Shown: positions 29,854 through 39,443, counted from the stretch's first letter. The stretch: DNA of 64,000 bases from Fulverythrobacter ferritrahens (GCF_020539485.1 NZ_JACDXU010000001.1:992001-1056000); one strand, 5' to 3'. The notes: generated from the letters alone by a model not told the origin. Numbers and translations: made by a program.

Positions 29854-31152
29854 ATGTTCCGCAGACTCATTGCGGCGATGGCACTCGCCGTCCTGCCGAC
29901 CGCAGCCTTCGCGCAGGATCCTTACGCCGCCGCAGGCGATAGTGGGGACACTGCCTGGATCCTGATCTCCTCCGCATTGGTGCTGCTGATGTGCCTTCCG
30001 GGCCTCAGCCTGTTCTATGGCGGCCTCGTAAGGGCCAAGAACTTCCTTTCGGTTGCCCTGCAATGCGGCGCTGTGGCCGCCGTCGCCTCGCTCCTTTGGG
30101 TCATGGCCGGCTATACTCTTGCATTCGGCCATGTCACCAATGGCTGGTTGGGTGCCGGCAATGCCTGGATGCTGATCGACCTTGGCAATGTGCGCGATGG
30201 ACTGACCATTCCCGAAAGCACCTTTGCCCTATTCCAGATGACCTTTGCCGCAATCACCCCCGCCCTCATGGTCGGCGCATGGGTCGATCGCGCCCGCTTC
30301 GGCTGGGTCATAGGTTTCTCCGCCCTTTGGAGCCTGATGGTCTATGCCCCTGCCGCACATTGGGTTTGGGGTGACGGATGGCTCGCTTCTACCATGGGCA
30401 CGCTCGATTTCGCCGGGGGCATTGTGGTTCACACCACAGCGGGTGTCTCCGGCCTTGTGATCGCGCTGCTGCTCGGCCGGCGACAGGGCTTTCCCGGAAC
30501 CGCGATGCTCCCCCACGCACCCGGTCTCACCATGATCGGCGCGATGTTGCTCTGGGTCGGCTGGTTCGGCTTCAATGGTGGCTCCGCCCTTACCGCGACA
30601 GATGATGCTTCCACCGCGATTATCAACACTCATGTCGCCGCCGCCATGGCAGCCCTTACCTGGGTGCTGATCGAGCGTTTCACCTTCGGCAAACCGACCA
30701 GCGTGGGTTTCGCAACCGGCGCTATTGCCGGGCTTGCTACCGTCACTCCGGCGGCCGGCTTCATCTCGCCCGGCGCGGCGATCCTGTTCGGGGCGCTGGC
30801 GGCCGTGGTCTGCTATGGAGCGATCCATCTCTTCAAGATCAAGCTCAAGATCGACGATTCGCTGGATGTCTTCGCCGTTCACGGCATAGGCGGCATGCTG
30901 GGCTCGCTGTTGCTTGGCGTGTTCATTTCGCCCGCCCTGGGCGGAACCGGCTACCCGGAAGGTCTCAATATGGTGACTATGGTGGCGGCGCAGGTTGTGG
31001 GCGTCGGTGCTGTCGCGATCTGGTCCGCCATTGCCACTGTGGTACTGGCGCTGGGCGTGTCGTTCCTCATCCCGATGCGCGTCAGCCCTGAAGACGAGAC
31101 CGAGGGGCTCGACATTACCAGCCATGGCGAGCGCGGCTGGGAGTTCGACTAG
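29854..31152 (+). CDS. amtB: ammonium transporter, Amt family
   Basis: A 432-residue ammonium channel with a cleavable signal peptide (MFRRLIAAMALAVLPTAAFAQ), then 11 membrane helices. The pore's twin histidines appear in GGIVVHTTAGVSG and AVHGIGGMLGS. A good ribosome site (GGGGAG) precedes the ATG. A glnK/PII gene, the usual operon partner that plugs the channel, is absent on both sides; upstream DNA holds no gene for 145 bp. Confidence 0.96.
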   Translation: MFRRLIAAMALAVLPTAAFAQDPYAAAGDSGDTAWILISSALVLLMCLPGLSLFYGGLVRAKNFLSVALQCGAVAAVASLLWVMAGYTLAFGHVTNGWLGAGNAWMLIDLGNVRDGLTIPESTFALFQMTFAAITPALMVGAWVDRARFGWVIGFSALWSLMVYAPAAHWVWGDGWLASTMGTLDFAGGIVVHTTAGVSGLVIALLLGRRQGFPGTAMLPHAPGLTMIGAMLLWVGWFGFNGGSALTATDDASTAIINTHVAAAMAALTWVLIERFTFGKPTSVGFATGAIAGLATVTPAAGFISPGAAILFGALAAVVCYGAIHLFKIKLKIDDSLDVFAVHGIGGMLGSLLLGVFISPALGGTGYPEGLNMVTMVAAQVVGVGAVAIWSAIATVVLALGVSFLIPMRVSPEDETEGLDITSHGERGWEFD

Positions 31153-31170
31153 GTTTTCGAAAGGATCGAG

Positions 31171-31196
31171 CGCAGCCTTCCTTCGGGAAGGTTGCG
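31171..31196. terminator. UUCG-capped stem-loop between amtB and convergent hydrolase gene
   Basis: An 11-bp stem (CGCAGCCTTCC / GGAAGGTTGCG, one G-U pair) closed by the exceptionally stable TTCG tetraloop, 18 nt after the amtB stop and 6 nt beyond the stop of the convergent gene. No T-run follows on either strand, so it may terminate weakly but should protect both 3' ends. Confidence 0.6.
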
Positions 31197-31202
31197 GGAA
31201 AT

Positions 31203-31931
31203 TCAGACGGCGATTCCCGCCGTTTCGTCCGCAGGCAAATTGGCCGCCAGCATTTCCACCACCTGACGGACGCCATCAGCAGTGCCGCCATAGCCGAAAT
31301 GCGTCACATCCAGTTCGATCTGCAGATCGGATTCACTGCCCAGCCCGCGCGCTGCCGCCGGGGCGACTATCCCATCGCTGGCTGACCACACCGCTATAGT
31401 CGGCACCGGGGGTTTGGTCAGGAAGTCGAGACCTTCGGGCACTTCGTCGACGGAATGCTCATTAACGAGATTATAGAGCCTCCACGCGCGGTTGCGATGC
31501 CGATCGCCCGAAAAGGGGCTGCCCAAGCTCACGATCAGCGCAATCTTCTCCGGAAGCCGATTGCCAAGCGCCCTTGCCACAATCCCCCCGAGGCTCCACC
31601 CCAGCAGGATCACCTTTCGGCCCTCGCGCCCGGCAATAGAGTCGAGGCGCTGCTCGAGAGCTTCCACCAGTCCCGGCCGGAACCCGAGATTAAAGCCCTG
31701 CTCCCAGCCATAGGAATGGAAGCCCGCGCGATCGAGTGACCTGCGCAGCAGCGCCGTCGACAGATCGTCAGTCATGAAGCCGGGCAGCACCAGAACGGGC
31801 CAGCCCTTCCCATCGGCCTGGCAATTCACCGGACCGTGCCAAGGGCTCAGCCCCAGTGGAATGGCAGCGCCTGCCTCAGTCAGCAGGCGCCAAAGCGGTG
31901 GGAGCGGCGGTTCTCCGGCCTTATCAGCCAC
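31203..31931 (-). CDS. alpha/beta-hydrolase
   Basis: A 242-residue hydrolase. The nucleophile elbow is GWSLGG (Ser113), preceded by the oxyanion-region segment VLVLPGFM. The acid is likely in WSASDGIV and the His in DVTHFGYGG. No signal peptide, so cytoplasmic. Closest in character to lipase/esterase-like proteins that bind bulky acyl substrates; the substrate is unknown. The gene follows the nitronate monooxygenase-like gene on the same strand by 18 bp and may share its transcript. Confidence 0.85.
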   Translation of the reverse strand: MADKAGEPPLPPLWRLLTEAGAAIPLGLSPWHGPVNCQADGKGWPVLVLPGFMTDDLSTALLRRSLDRAGFHSYGWEQGFNLGFRPGLVEALEQRLDSIAGREGRKVILLGWSLGGIVARALGNRLPEKIALIVSLGSPFSGDRHRNRAWRLYNLVNEHSVDEVPEGLDFLTKPPVPTIAVWSASDGIVAPAAARGLGSESDLQIELDVTHFGYGGTADGVRQVVEMLAANLPADETAGIAV

Positions 31932-31949
31932 GTGCCAGCCCCCGCGCGC

Positions 31950-33356
31950 TCAATCGCCGGTAAGGATACGGTCAACCAGTTCCTTCACCGTAGGGGTGAA
32001 GTTGTTTGAATAGAACGGATCCTGCTTGAAACGATAGGCCGCATGGCCGGCGAACATCAGGTTCCGGTCTACGTCGCCACCATGGGCTATGTCCTGCAGA
32101 GTCTTCTGAATGCAGAAGCTGCGCGGATCGGCAAGACGCCCGGTGGTGTAATCATCATGGTCCTTCCATGACGAGAAGCCGCAATGCGAAAGGCAACCCA
32201 TGCAATCGGTCTGATCCTTGCGGATCTCGTTGCGGTCATCGGCGGTAACGAACACAACCGTGTCGTCCGGCGTCTTGAGCGCTTCAGTGAAACCCTGCGA
32301 AACCCAGACGCGCGCGCGTTCCAGATCCTTGGGGGCGACCCAGAAGTTCTTGCCCTTCACGCCGACATCCAGCTGGACCGTATGCTCTCCCGCTTCAACG
32401 CGTGAATAGGGAATCTGGCGCTCGGAACGAGCCTGAAGATCGAGCAGGAACGGCGTCTTCACTGCCGAGCTGTAGAACCCGGTGGGAGAAAATTTGTGCA
32501 ACAGCACATCGCCCGGTTCGATCTTGCGCAGGGCGTCCTTCCACTGCTGCGGGATCGGGCTTTCATGAGTCAACAACGGCCGGGTGCCGTACTGGAAGGC
32601 GATCTGACCCAATTCAGGATTGTCGATCCAGTCGTTCCATTCGCGCAGGAACCACACGCCACCGGCCATGATGATCGGCACGTCGTCCGAAATGCCTTCC
32701 GCCCGCATGGTTTCACGCAGCGCCTTGACGCGGGGATAGGGATCTTCCGGCTTCTGGGGATCCTCGGCGTTGGAAAGGCCATTATGGCCGCCCGCCAGCC
32801 ACGGATCTTCATAGACTACCGCGGCCATCAGTTCGCTGACCTTGTGGTAGGAACGCTTCCACAGCGCGCGGAAGGCGCGTGCGGAACTGATGATGGGCAG
32901 GTAATTCACATTGAAGCGCGCGGCGATCTCCGCAAGCTTATAGGGCATGCCCGCGCCGCAGGTGACGCCGGTGACCAGACCACGGGTCTTTTCCAGAACG
33001 CCTTCAAGGACAGCCTGGGCACCACCCATTTCCCACAACACATTGATGTTGATTGCCCCGCGTCCGCTGGCAACGTCGTAAGCCCGGCGCACCTGTTCCA
33101 CCGCGCCGTCAATCGCGTAGCGGACAAGTTGCTCGTGCCGCTCCACGCGCGTGCGCTGCGGATAGAGCTGCGGAATCACATTGCCGTTTGCGTCATAAGA
33201 ATCAGCGTTAACCGCGCTGACCGTGCCGATGCCCCCGGCAGCCGCCCAGGCGCCCGACGAGGCATGGTTGGTGGCAGCAACGCCCTTCCCGCCTTCAATC
33301 AACGGCCAGACTTCCCGGCCACCATATTGGATCGGCCGCAACCCTTTGAAACTCAT
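31950..33356 (-). CDS. nitronate monooxygenase-like flavoprotein with Cys-rich C-terminal extension
   Basis: A 468-residue TIM-barrel FMN enzyme of the 2-nitropropane dioxygenase/nitronate monooxygenase superfamily. FMN phosphate-loop elements are recognisable in MAGGVWFLREW (about 230-240) and QYGTRPLLTHES (about 255-266); TCGAGMPY (132-139) lies in the barrel core. It is over 100 residues longer than ordinary nitronate monooxygenases. The extra C-terminus contains Cys385-x2-Cys388-x3-Cys392 and Cys415, a possible [4Fe-4S] site. The start is ATG 33356 (MSFKGLRPIQ); the longer frame to 33545 overlaps the upstream gene. Confidence 0.85.
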   Translation of the reverse strand: MSFKGLRPIQYGGREVWPLIEGGKGVAATNHASSGAWAAAGGIGTVSAVNADSYDANGNVIPQLYPQRTRVERHEQLVRYAIDGAVEQVRRAYDVASGRGAININVLWEMGGAQAVLEGVLEKTRGLVTGVTCGAGMPYKLAEIAARFNVNYLPIISSARAFRALWKRSYHKVSELMAAVVYEDPWLAGGHNGLSNAEDPQKPEDPYPRVKALRETMRAEGISDDVPIIMAGGVWFLREWNDWIDNPELGQIAFQYGTRPLLTHESPIPQQWKDALRKIEPGDVLLHKFSPTGFYSSAVKTPFLLDLQARSERQIPYSRVEAGEHTVQLDVGVKGKNFWVAPKDLERARVWVSQGFTEALKTPDDTVVFVTADDRNEIRKDQTDCMGCLSHCGFSSWKDHDDYTTGRLADPRSFCIQKTLQDIAHGGDVDRNLMFAGHAAYRFKQDPFYSNNFTPTVKELVDRILTGD

Positions 33357-33384
33357 GTACGTTCCTAAACTATACGCGCCAGAC

Positions 33385-34128
33385 TTACGAGGGCGTCTTC
33401 GTTTCCGTTGCCCCCGGCTGGCCGCAGGGTTCGATATCTTGTGGCTCGGGCCTGTCGCCCACTGCTTCGAATTGCGCGTAGTACCCGGCGAGCTCAGGTT
33501 TACGAACAAATTCGACGAGACGAAAGCCCACATGGTCGAATTCACAGAATAACAGCTTGGGTTCGATACCGTGCTGGTCCGCCGGACGATCCCGATCCAC
33601 GACGATTATCTGCCCGCCCGGACGCAGCGCTGGCCGCAGGCGCCAGAGAAAGGCATAGGGCTCCGAAACCTCATGATACATGTGGATCAGGAATACCCGG
33701 TCAAAGCTCTTTTCCGGCAGACGAGGATCATCCTCCGCCCCGAGCTTGATCGATACGTTGTCGAGCCGCTCGCGCTCCACCCGGATGCCCAGGCGCTTGA
33801 TCGCTGCTTCATCGATATCCTGCGCCAATACGCGCCCGCGCGTGCCGACCTTGGAGGCGAGACGGACAGTATAATACCCTTCGCCCGCGCCAATATCGGC
33901 AACGGTCATGCCAGGGCGGATATTGGCGAGATCCATCACCGTCTGCGCTTCGCGCCGATCGTCGCGGGCCTGTTCGGAAGAAACGCTGTTGCCGCCCAGA
34001 TTGGAGACCGGACGATAGGCCCGCGGAAATTCACGCGCGGTTTCCGGCCGGCCGTCATCCTCCTTCTTGAACAGGTTGCAGCCGCCCAACAGCAGCAGCC
34101 CTACACAGAAGGCCGCGCGCAATCTCAC
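33385..34128 (-). CDS. lipoprotein with class I SAM-dependent methyltransferase domain
   Basis: A 247-residue protein from GTG 34128. The N-terminus [17 protein letters not shown] is a lipoprotein signal with Cys17 as lipidation site, followed by Asn. The mature part carries a methyltransferase fold: motif [17 protein letters not shown], then the post-I acidic DIDEAAI, and [14 protein letters not shown]. No NPPY motif, so it is not a PrmC-type release-factor methylase, although it overlaps the prfB stop (GTGA). An exported methyltransferase would lack an obvious supply of S-adenosylmethionine; it may be a sugar- or quinone-type binding relic. Confidence 0.85.
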   Translation of the reverse strand: MRLRAAFCVGLLLLGGCNLFKKEDDGRPETAREFPRAYRPVSNLGGNSVSSEQARDDRREAQTVMDLANIRPGMTVADIGAGEGYYTVRLASKVGTRGRVLAQDIDEAAIKRLGIRVERERLDNVSIKLGAEDDPRLPEKSFDRVFLIHMYHEVSEPYAFLWRLRPALRPGGQIIVVDRDRPADQHGIEPKLLFCEFDHVGFRLVEFVRKPELAGYYAQFEAVGDRPEPQDIEPCGQPGATETKTPS

Positions 34129-35252
34129 TCGACATCCTCCACTTCAACCGCCTCACCGGTTACACGCTGGGCCAGAGCGGCGGAGATGAAGTCGTCAATG
34201 TCGCCGTCCAGCACATCGTCAGGCGCGGTGGAGGTGGTGCCAGTGCGCAGATCCTTCACCATCTGATAGGGCTGCAACACATAGGAACGGATCTGGTGAC
34301 CCCAGCCAATGTCGGACTTGGAGGCGTGTTCGGTACTGGCAGCCTCTTCCCGCTTGCGCATTTCTTCCTCGAACATGCGGGCGCGCAACATGTTCATCGC
34401 GATTTCGCGGTTCTTGTGCTGCGAACGGTCCACCTGGCTCGCCACGATGATCCCCGAGGGAACGTGGGTGATGCGCACTGCGGAGTCCGTGGTGTTGACG
34501 TGCTGACCGCCCGCGCCCGATGCGCGGTAAGTATCGATCCTGAGGTCCGCCGGGTTGATTTCGATGTCGATATTGTCGTCGATCACCGGATAGACCCATA
34601 CAGAACTGAAGCTGGTGTGGCGCCGCGCCGAGCTGTCATAGGGGCTGATGCGCACCAGACGATGCACCCCGCTCTCGGTCTTGGCATAACCATAGGCGTT
34701 CTCGCCTTTGATCAGCAGCGTAGCGCTCTTGATCCCGGCCTGTTCGCCTGCGTGATAATCCACGAGTTCCACCTTGTAGCCATGGCGTTCGGCCCAACGC
34801 GTATACATGCGCTGGAGCATTTCCGCCCAGTCCTGGCTCTCGGTACCCCCGGCCCCGGCGTGGATTTCGAGATAGGTATCGTTGGCATCGGCCTCGCCCG
34901 AAAGCAGCGCCTGCACCTTGTCGGCATCGGCGCGGATTGCCAGCTGCTTCAGAGCATCCAGCCCTTCGCGCACGACATCCTCATCACCTTCCATTTCGCC
35001 CAGTTCGACGAATTCGATGGCATTGGCCATCTCCGCCGAAATCTCGTTGACGGTGCCGATTGAGCTTTCGAGGCGGCGACGCTCCCGCATCACGCTTTCC
35101 GCGTTTTTCGGATCATCCCACAAGGTGGGATCTTCGACGCGTGCGTTCAGCTCGTCGAGCCGCCGCACTGCGCGATCCCAATCGAGCGAACGGCGCACCA
35201 GCGCCAGGGCTGCTTCGATCCGGTCAATTTGGGCCTGCCCTTCGGCACGCAT
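34125..35252 (-). CDS. prfB: peptide chain release factor 2, without programmed frameshift
   Basis: A 375-residue release factor for UGA and UAA codons. GGQ (in [17 protein letters not shown]) reaches the peptidyl-transferase centre, and [13 protein letters not shown] precedes it; the SPF-type recognition loop is in the central domain. The frame is continuous through the place where many bacteria have an in-frame UGA and +1 frameshift (here RSLDWD reads straight through with a CTC-GAT junction), so classical autoregulation by frameshifting is absent. The ribosome site GCGGAG lies partly inside a hairpin. Confidence 0.96.
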   Translation of the reverse strand: MRAEGQAQIDRIEAALALVRRSLDWDRAVRRLDELNARVEDPTLWDDPKNAESVMRERRRLESSIGTVNEISAEMANAIEFVELGEMEGDEDVVREGLDALKQLAIRADADKVQALLSGEADANDTYLEIHAGAGGTESQDWAEMLQRMYTRWAERHGYKVELVDYHAGEQAGIKSATLLIKGENAYGYAKTESGVHRLVRISPYDSSARRHTSFSSVWVYPVIDDNIDIEINPADLRIDTYRASGAGGQHVNTTDSAVRITHVPSGIIVASQVDRSQHKNREIAMNMLRARMFEEEMRKREEAASTEHASKSDIGWGHQIRSYVLQPYQMVKDLRTGTTSTAPDDVLDGDIDDFISAALAQRVTGEAVEVEDVE

Positions 35253-35263
35253 GGCAATCTTAC

Positions 35264-35292
35264 TCCGCTAATCCAGCGGCCCGCTTAGCGGA
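35264..35292 (-). promoter_or_regulatory. prfB leader hairpin covering the ribosome binding site
   Basis: In the mRNA sense, TCCGCTAA and TTAGCGGA form a perfect 8-bp stem around a 13-nt loop, ending 11 nt before the ATG. The GGA of the GGAG ribosome site is in the 3' arm. The 5' arm can instead pair with a nearer GCGG inside the loop, so two exclusive folds are possible. Confidence 0.5.
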
Positions 35293-35352
35293 AGACTGCC
35301 GATTGTAAAGAAGGGCTGCCCCGCGAGGGCACCATATCGTGCCTGGCGGCGG

Positions 35353-35904
35353 TCAGCGCCCTTTCAGTTCCTTGACCTTGGCCAGCGTGCGGCTGACGTG
35401 CTCGCGCCAGTCGAGATCAGAATGGGCCAGCTTCACCTTGCCGTCCCTGCCAATGACATAGCTGGTGCGGTTGGAAAGGCCGGTGTCCTGCCCGTTCATC
35501 ACGAAGCCTACGTCATAGGCCTTGATCAGCGCCTTGTTCGCGGTCGCCACCGGGAACTTGTTGCGGCATTCCTCTGTGGAGAAGCGCTTCAGTGTGGGCA
35601 AATCGTCCGCCGACATGCCCACCACGGTAGCACCAGCCTTATGGAAATCGTCCATTGCCTCGGCAAAGGCGTTGGCTTCCAGCGTGCAGCCCTGCGTGAA
35701 AGCCTTGGGGAAGAAATACAGCACTACCGGTCCCTTCTTCAGGGCCTTGGCCAGATCGAAGGTAAACCCCTTCCCCGCCAGCGCCCCTTGGGTGGCGAAG
35801 GTGGGAGCTTTCGCCCCCTGAGGAAGCTGTGCCGAAGCGGCGCCGGGCAAGGTGGCGACTGCCACAATGGCCACTGCGGCAGCCAGATTACGTGCGATCA
35901 TCAT
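35353..35904 (-). CDS. exported peroxiredoxin, BCP/PrxQ type
   Basis: A 183-residue thiol peroxidase with signal peptide (MMIARNLAAAVAIVAVATLPGAASA), so periplasmic. The peroxidatic Cys is in FTQGCTLEANAF. The position five residues on, where classical PrxQ/BCP enzymes have their resolving Cys, is Asn; another Cys occurs in TEECRNKF, so it may be a 1-Cys enzyme or an atypical 2-Cys one. ATG 35904 with GGGGAG upstream is preferred to a TTG at 35922. Confidence 0.9.
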   Translation of the reverse strand: MMIARNLAAAVAIVAVATLPGAASAQLPQGAKAPTFATQGALAGKGFTFDLAKALKKGPVVLYFFPKAFTQGCTLEANAFAEAMDDFHKAGATVVGMSADDLPTLKRFSTEECRNKFPVATANKALIKAYDVGFVMNGQDTGLSNRTSYVIGRDGKVKLAHSDLDWREHVSRTLAKVKELKGR

Positions 35905-35940
35905 GCGTTCTCCCCTGTGCAATCCTGCAAAGGTTCCGGT

Positions 35941-38469
35941 TCAATAAAGGCCACCCTGCTCTTCGGCGAAATTCTGCGGCTGCCGATTATCGGAAGTGCC
36001 GTTTGTAACGCCCTGCTTCGCCGCTTGTTCCCGCCTGCGCAACTGCGCAAGGATCATGTCGCGCATGGCGTCAATCTCGTCCTGCAAGGCGGCGCGGCGC
36101 GGCTCAGTATCGGGTTTGAACGCTTCCCAGATCACGCTCGATTTCGGATCGTCAGTGGGCCAGGCGCCGAAAATGCGGCGGCCCGTGGCACGGTCGATCC
36201 GGACCATGCGGATTCCCGCCGGGGCCACGAAGGGCCTCCCGTTCCAGCGATCCCGGCTTTCATTGACGAATTGCTTGAAGATCGGCGCCGCAATTGTGCC
36301 GCCCTGGGCATAGCCACCCATGTTGCGCGGCTTGTCGAAGCCCATATAGACGCCCGCGACGATGTCGGGCGAGCCGCCTACGAACCACACGTTGGTCGGG
36401 CCGTTGGTGGTCCCGGTCTTGCCGAAAAGCGGCAGGTTGAGATCGCGCAGCACCACGGCCGTACCCCGCTGAACCACGCCTTCCAGCATGTGCACCACCT
36501 GGAAGGCCGTGCGCGGATCGAGCACCTGCTTGCCCACCGGCTTGAGCCGCGGCATCGGCTTGCCATCCCACTGCGGCATGTTGCAGCCGGTGCATTCGCG
36601 CTTGTCGGCGCGCCAGATCACCTTGCCACGACGGTCCTGCACGAAATCGATCGTGCTCTGGCCAAACTGCAATCCGTGATTGACCAGCGCAGAATAGGCG
36701 TTGACCATCCGCGCAACCGTGGTTTCCCCAGCGCCCAGCGCGAAGGAAGGATAAGGATCATATTTGCCGATCCCCACGCGGTCGATGGTCTTCACCACAT
36801 TGGGCATGCCTGAATCCATCGCGATGTGGACGGTCATCAGGTTGCGGGACTGTTCGAGGCCCCAGCGCATCGTATGTTCGCCACCGCCGCGCGCACCGCC
36901 GAAATTGCGGAAGCATTTTTCGCCAAGCGCCGCGCCCTGATAATAGCAATATTCGCCATCGAGGACCATCGTCGCCGGGGTCATGCCATGATCCAGCCCG
37001 GTGGCATAGACGAAGGGCTTGATCGTGGAGCCCGGCTGCCGCAGCGCCTGTGTCGCACGGTTGAAGCTGTCTAGCCGCGGGTCGAAACCGCCCTGCATGG
37101 CCAGCACGCGGCCGGTATTGGGATCTTCTGCCAGGAAGCCGCCGGAAATTTCGGGAACGCTGCGAATCCGCCAGCCATTGCCTTCCGGAGTGGCTGCGAC
37201 GACGTCACCCGACTTGAGCTTATCGGGCAGGCCCACCAGAGGCGCTTCCTTGCCATCGGTAAAGCCGATCCGGGCGGAACCGCCGGAACGGCTCGTCACC
37301 ACACCCACGCGCCAGTTCAGATATTTGATCGCAAGGCCGGAACTCTGCAGCTGGCCGCGCCATTCGCCCTTATCCATATCGATCGTGGCAATGGGCCCGC
37401 TCCAGCCCTTGGCGGATTGATAGCGCAACAAGCCGGAACGCAGCGCATTGCTGCCGGCTTCCTGCAATTCCGGGTCCAGCGATGTGCGAACCCACAGGCC
37501 GCCCGCATAAACGCTATTCGGCCCATCTTCCGCCTGCTCACCGAACTTCTCGATCAGTTGGCGGCGCACATCCTCCATGAAATATCCGGCATCGACCGTA
37601 GTGTAATCGGGCCGCTGGGTAACCAGACCCAGGGGCTGCGCCTTGGCGGCATCCGCTTCTGACCGGCTGACGAAGCCATTCTCCACCATTTCGTCGAGCA
37701 CCCAGTTGCGGCGCTCTATCGCGGAATCATGAAATTGCGGACGCCCATAGCGCTCAGGCGCCTTGGGCAGGATCGCAAGGAAAGCAGCCTCATGCAGTTG
37801 GAGATCGCCGACATCCTTGCCGAAATAGGCGCGCGAGGCCGCCTGGACGCCAAAGCTGCGGCGACCAAGGGGAATTTCATTGAGGTAAAGCTCGAGAATC
37901 TGCTGCTTGGTCAGCACACCCTCGATCCTGCGGGCAAGCAGCATTTCCTTCAGCTTGCGGGTGATCGAATATTCGTCCCCCACCAGAATATTCTTCGCGA
38001 CCTGCTGAGTAATGGTGGAGCCGCCGCGCGCGCGCTGGCCGCTGCCGATCTTGCTGACGTAATCGACCACGGCGCCCGCAAAGCCCGTGATATCCACGCC
38101 GCCATGGGTCCAGAAAGTCTTGTCTTCCGCAGAGAGATAGGCGTTGATCAGCGGCTTGGGAAAATCCCGGAACTGCAACTGGACACGCCGTTCCCGAGCG
38201 TAGGAATCCACGATGTTGCCGTCTATTCCGCGCACCATGGTGGGCAATGGCGGTTCATATTCCAGCAGCATCTTCGCGTCGGGCAGGTTGCGCGCCAACA
38301 GCAGCCAGACGAGCAACCAGACGAGCAGCAGCCCGACGATCGCGGTGGATGCCCAGCGGAACGCAGGACTTTGGCGCCAGTTCTCCCGGAACCAGTTCAT
38401 CACGCTGTGCGCTTCGCGGCGGATCCGGTAATGGATCGATTGCGGGGCGGATTGATTAGTCTCGCTCAT
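35941..38469 (-). CDS. mrcA: penicillin-binding protein 1A
   Basis: An 842-residue bifunctional peptidoglycan synthase. One membrane helix (about 41-60) follows a short cytoplasmic tail. The glycosyltransferase domain has its catalytic Glu in AEDKTFWTHGG (Glu115) and GGSTITQQVAKN. The transpeptidase domain has Ser in PGSTIKPF, YSALVNHG and KTGTTN. An OB-like insertion lies between the two. ATG 38469 (MSETNQSAPQ) is chosen; the frame extension to 38628 reads into the amidase gene. Neighbours (amidase, prfB, rne) keep the usual alphaproteobacterial order. Confidence 0.95.
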   Translation of the reverse strand: MSETNQSAPQSIHYRIRREAHSVMNWFRENWRQSPAFRWASTAIVGLLLVWLLVWLLLARNLPDAKMLLEYEPPLPTMVRGIDGNIVDSYARERRVQLQFRDFPKPLINAYLSAEDKTFWTHGGVDITGFAGAVVDYVSKIGSGQRARGGSTITQQVAKNILVGDEYSITRKLKEMLLARRIEGVLTKQQILELYLNEIPLGRRSFGVQAASRAYFGKDVGDLQLHEAAFLAILPKAPERYGRPQFHDSAIERRNWVLDEMVENGFVSRSEADAAKAQPLGLVTQRPDYTTVDAGYFMEDVRRQLIEKFGEQAEDGPNSVYAGGLWVRTSLDPELQEAGSNALRSGLLRYQSAKGWSGPIATIDMDKGEWRGQLQSSGLAIKYLNWRVGVVTSRSGGSARIGFTDGKEAPLVGLPDKLKSGDVVAATPEGNGWRIRSVPEISGGFLAEDPNTGRVLAMQGGFDPRLDSFNRATQALRQPGSTIKPFVYATGLDHGMTPATMVLDGEYCYYQGAALGEKCFRNFGGARGGGEHTMRWGLEQSRNLMTVHIAMDSGMPNVVKTIDRVGIGKYDPYPSFALGAGETTVARMVNAYSALVNHGLQFGQSTIDFVQDRRGKVIWRADKRECTGCNMPQWDGKPMPRLKPVGKQVLDPRTAFQVVHMLEGVVQRGTAVVLRDLNLPLFGKTGTTNGPTNVWFVGGSPDIVAGVYMGFDKPRNMGGYAQGGTIAAPIFKQFVNESRDRWNGRPFVAPAGIRMVRIDRATGRRIFGAWPTDDPKSSVIWEAFKPDTEPRRAALQDEIDAMRDMILAQLRRREQAAKQGVTNGTSDNRQPQNFAEEQGGLY

Positions 38470-38524
38470 GGTCGCGCGCGCCTTAGCACGGCGTGTTCGC
38501 CCGATGCCAGAAGGAAGCGCGCCT

Positions 38525-39400
38525 CTATGCGCCGGGGCGGGAATTGCGCGCGAAGAATATGCGGATGGCACGCTCCACGGCGTCGGCGAACCGCTCCTTT
38601 CCTTCCGGAGTGGCAAGCCGCTCCACATCCTGCGGATTGGTCACGAAACCAGCCTCGAACAGCACCGAAGGCACGTCGGGCGCACGCAACACGGCCAGCG
38701 CGGCCGCACGGCGCGGCTCGGCATGGAAGGCGATAGCCCCAGTCCCTTCGCGGACGATCAGTTGCGCGAACTCCGAGGATTCGGCCTGCGCACGGCGCTG
38801 CGACAGGTTTACCAGAATGGCGCTGACGACATCACTTTGGCCGGACAGGGAAATCCCGTTCAAACGGTCGGCATTATTTTCCCGCGCGGCAAAACGGGCT
38901 GCTGCCTCGTCCGAGGCCTTTTCCGACAATGTATAGACGCTGGCACCCTGTATCCCGCTCTCAACTCCTGCAGAATCTGCATGGATCGAAAGAAACAGAT
39001 CGGCCCCAAGCCTGCGGGCGATTTCGGCACGTTCCTGCAGCACAAGGAAACGATCATCGTCACGGGTCAGCGCCACGCGGATACCGCCCTCCTGCAAGAG
39101 ACGATCACGCAGGGCCAAGGCGAGCCCGAGAACCAGACGCTTTTCCTCGAGCCCCTGGCCGGAAGCGCCCGGATCATGCCCGCCATGCCCGGCATCGATG
39201 ACTACCAACGGCATGGCGGCATCCGCCGGCCCCTCCACCTTGGGCAGGTTCACAGGCTTACCGGAGGTGGGCAACTCAACCCTGATGACATAGGAACGGC
39301 CAAGAGCCGGCACAGGCAGGTAGAGGCCAAAAGCATACAGCCCGGCAAGCAGGGCTGGCGGAAAGAGAAGCAACAGCCAAGGCAGGACGCGCAGTGCCAT
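38525..39400 (-). CDS. N-acetylmuramoyl-L-alanine amidase (Amidase_3 type)
   Basis: A 291-residue zinc amidase that cleaves between MurNAc and L-Ala during septum splitting. The zinc/active-site segments are VVIDAGHGGHDPGASG, then LEEKRLVL (Glu ligand) and SIHADSAG; the catalytic Glu is near the C-terminus in VLFEAGFV. A single N-terminal membrane anchor (MALRVLPWLLLLFPPALLAG) replaces a cleavable signal. The AMIN domain of AmiC-type enzymes is missing. The start is uncertain: ATG 39400 or ATG 39430, ten residues longer. Confidence 0.9.
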   Translation of the reverse strand: MALRVLPWLLLLFPPALLAGLYAFGLYLPVPALGRSYVIRVELPTSGKPVNLPKVEGPADAAMPLVVIDAGHGGHDPGASGQGLEEKRLVLGLALALRDRLLQEGGIRVALTRDDDRFLVLQERAEIARRLGADLFLSIHADSAGVESGIQGASVYTLSEKASDEAAARFAARENNADRLNGISLSGQSDVVSAILVNLSQRRAQAESSEFAQLIVREGTGAIAFHAEPRRAAALAVLRAPDVPSVLFEAGFVTNPQDVERLATPEGKERFADAVERAIRIFFARNSRPGA

Positions 39401-39443
39401 CACCGCACCGCTTAGGTTCGCGGAGTACATGGCGACAAGAGGA

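Noticed and set aside
32900-33545. Extended N-terminus of the nitronate monooxygenase-like gene to 33545
   Set aside because: The added 63 residues overlap the methyltransferase gene and have no family character; ATG 33356 begins at the conserved barrel.
35170-35200. Programmed +1 frameshift site in prfB
   Set aside because: The frame reads straight through the corresponding position with no in-frame stop, so no frameshift is needed.
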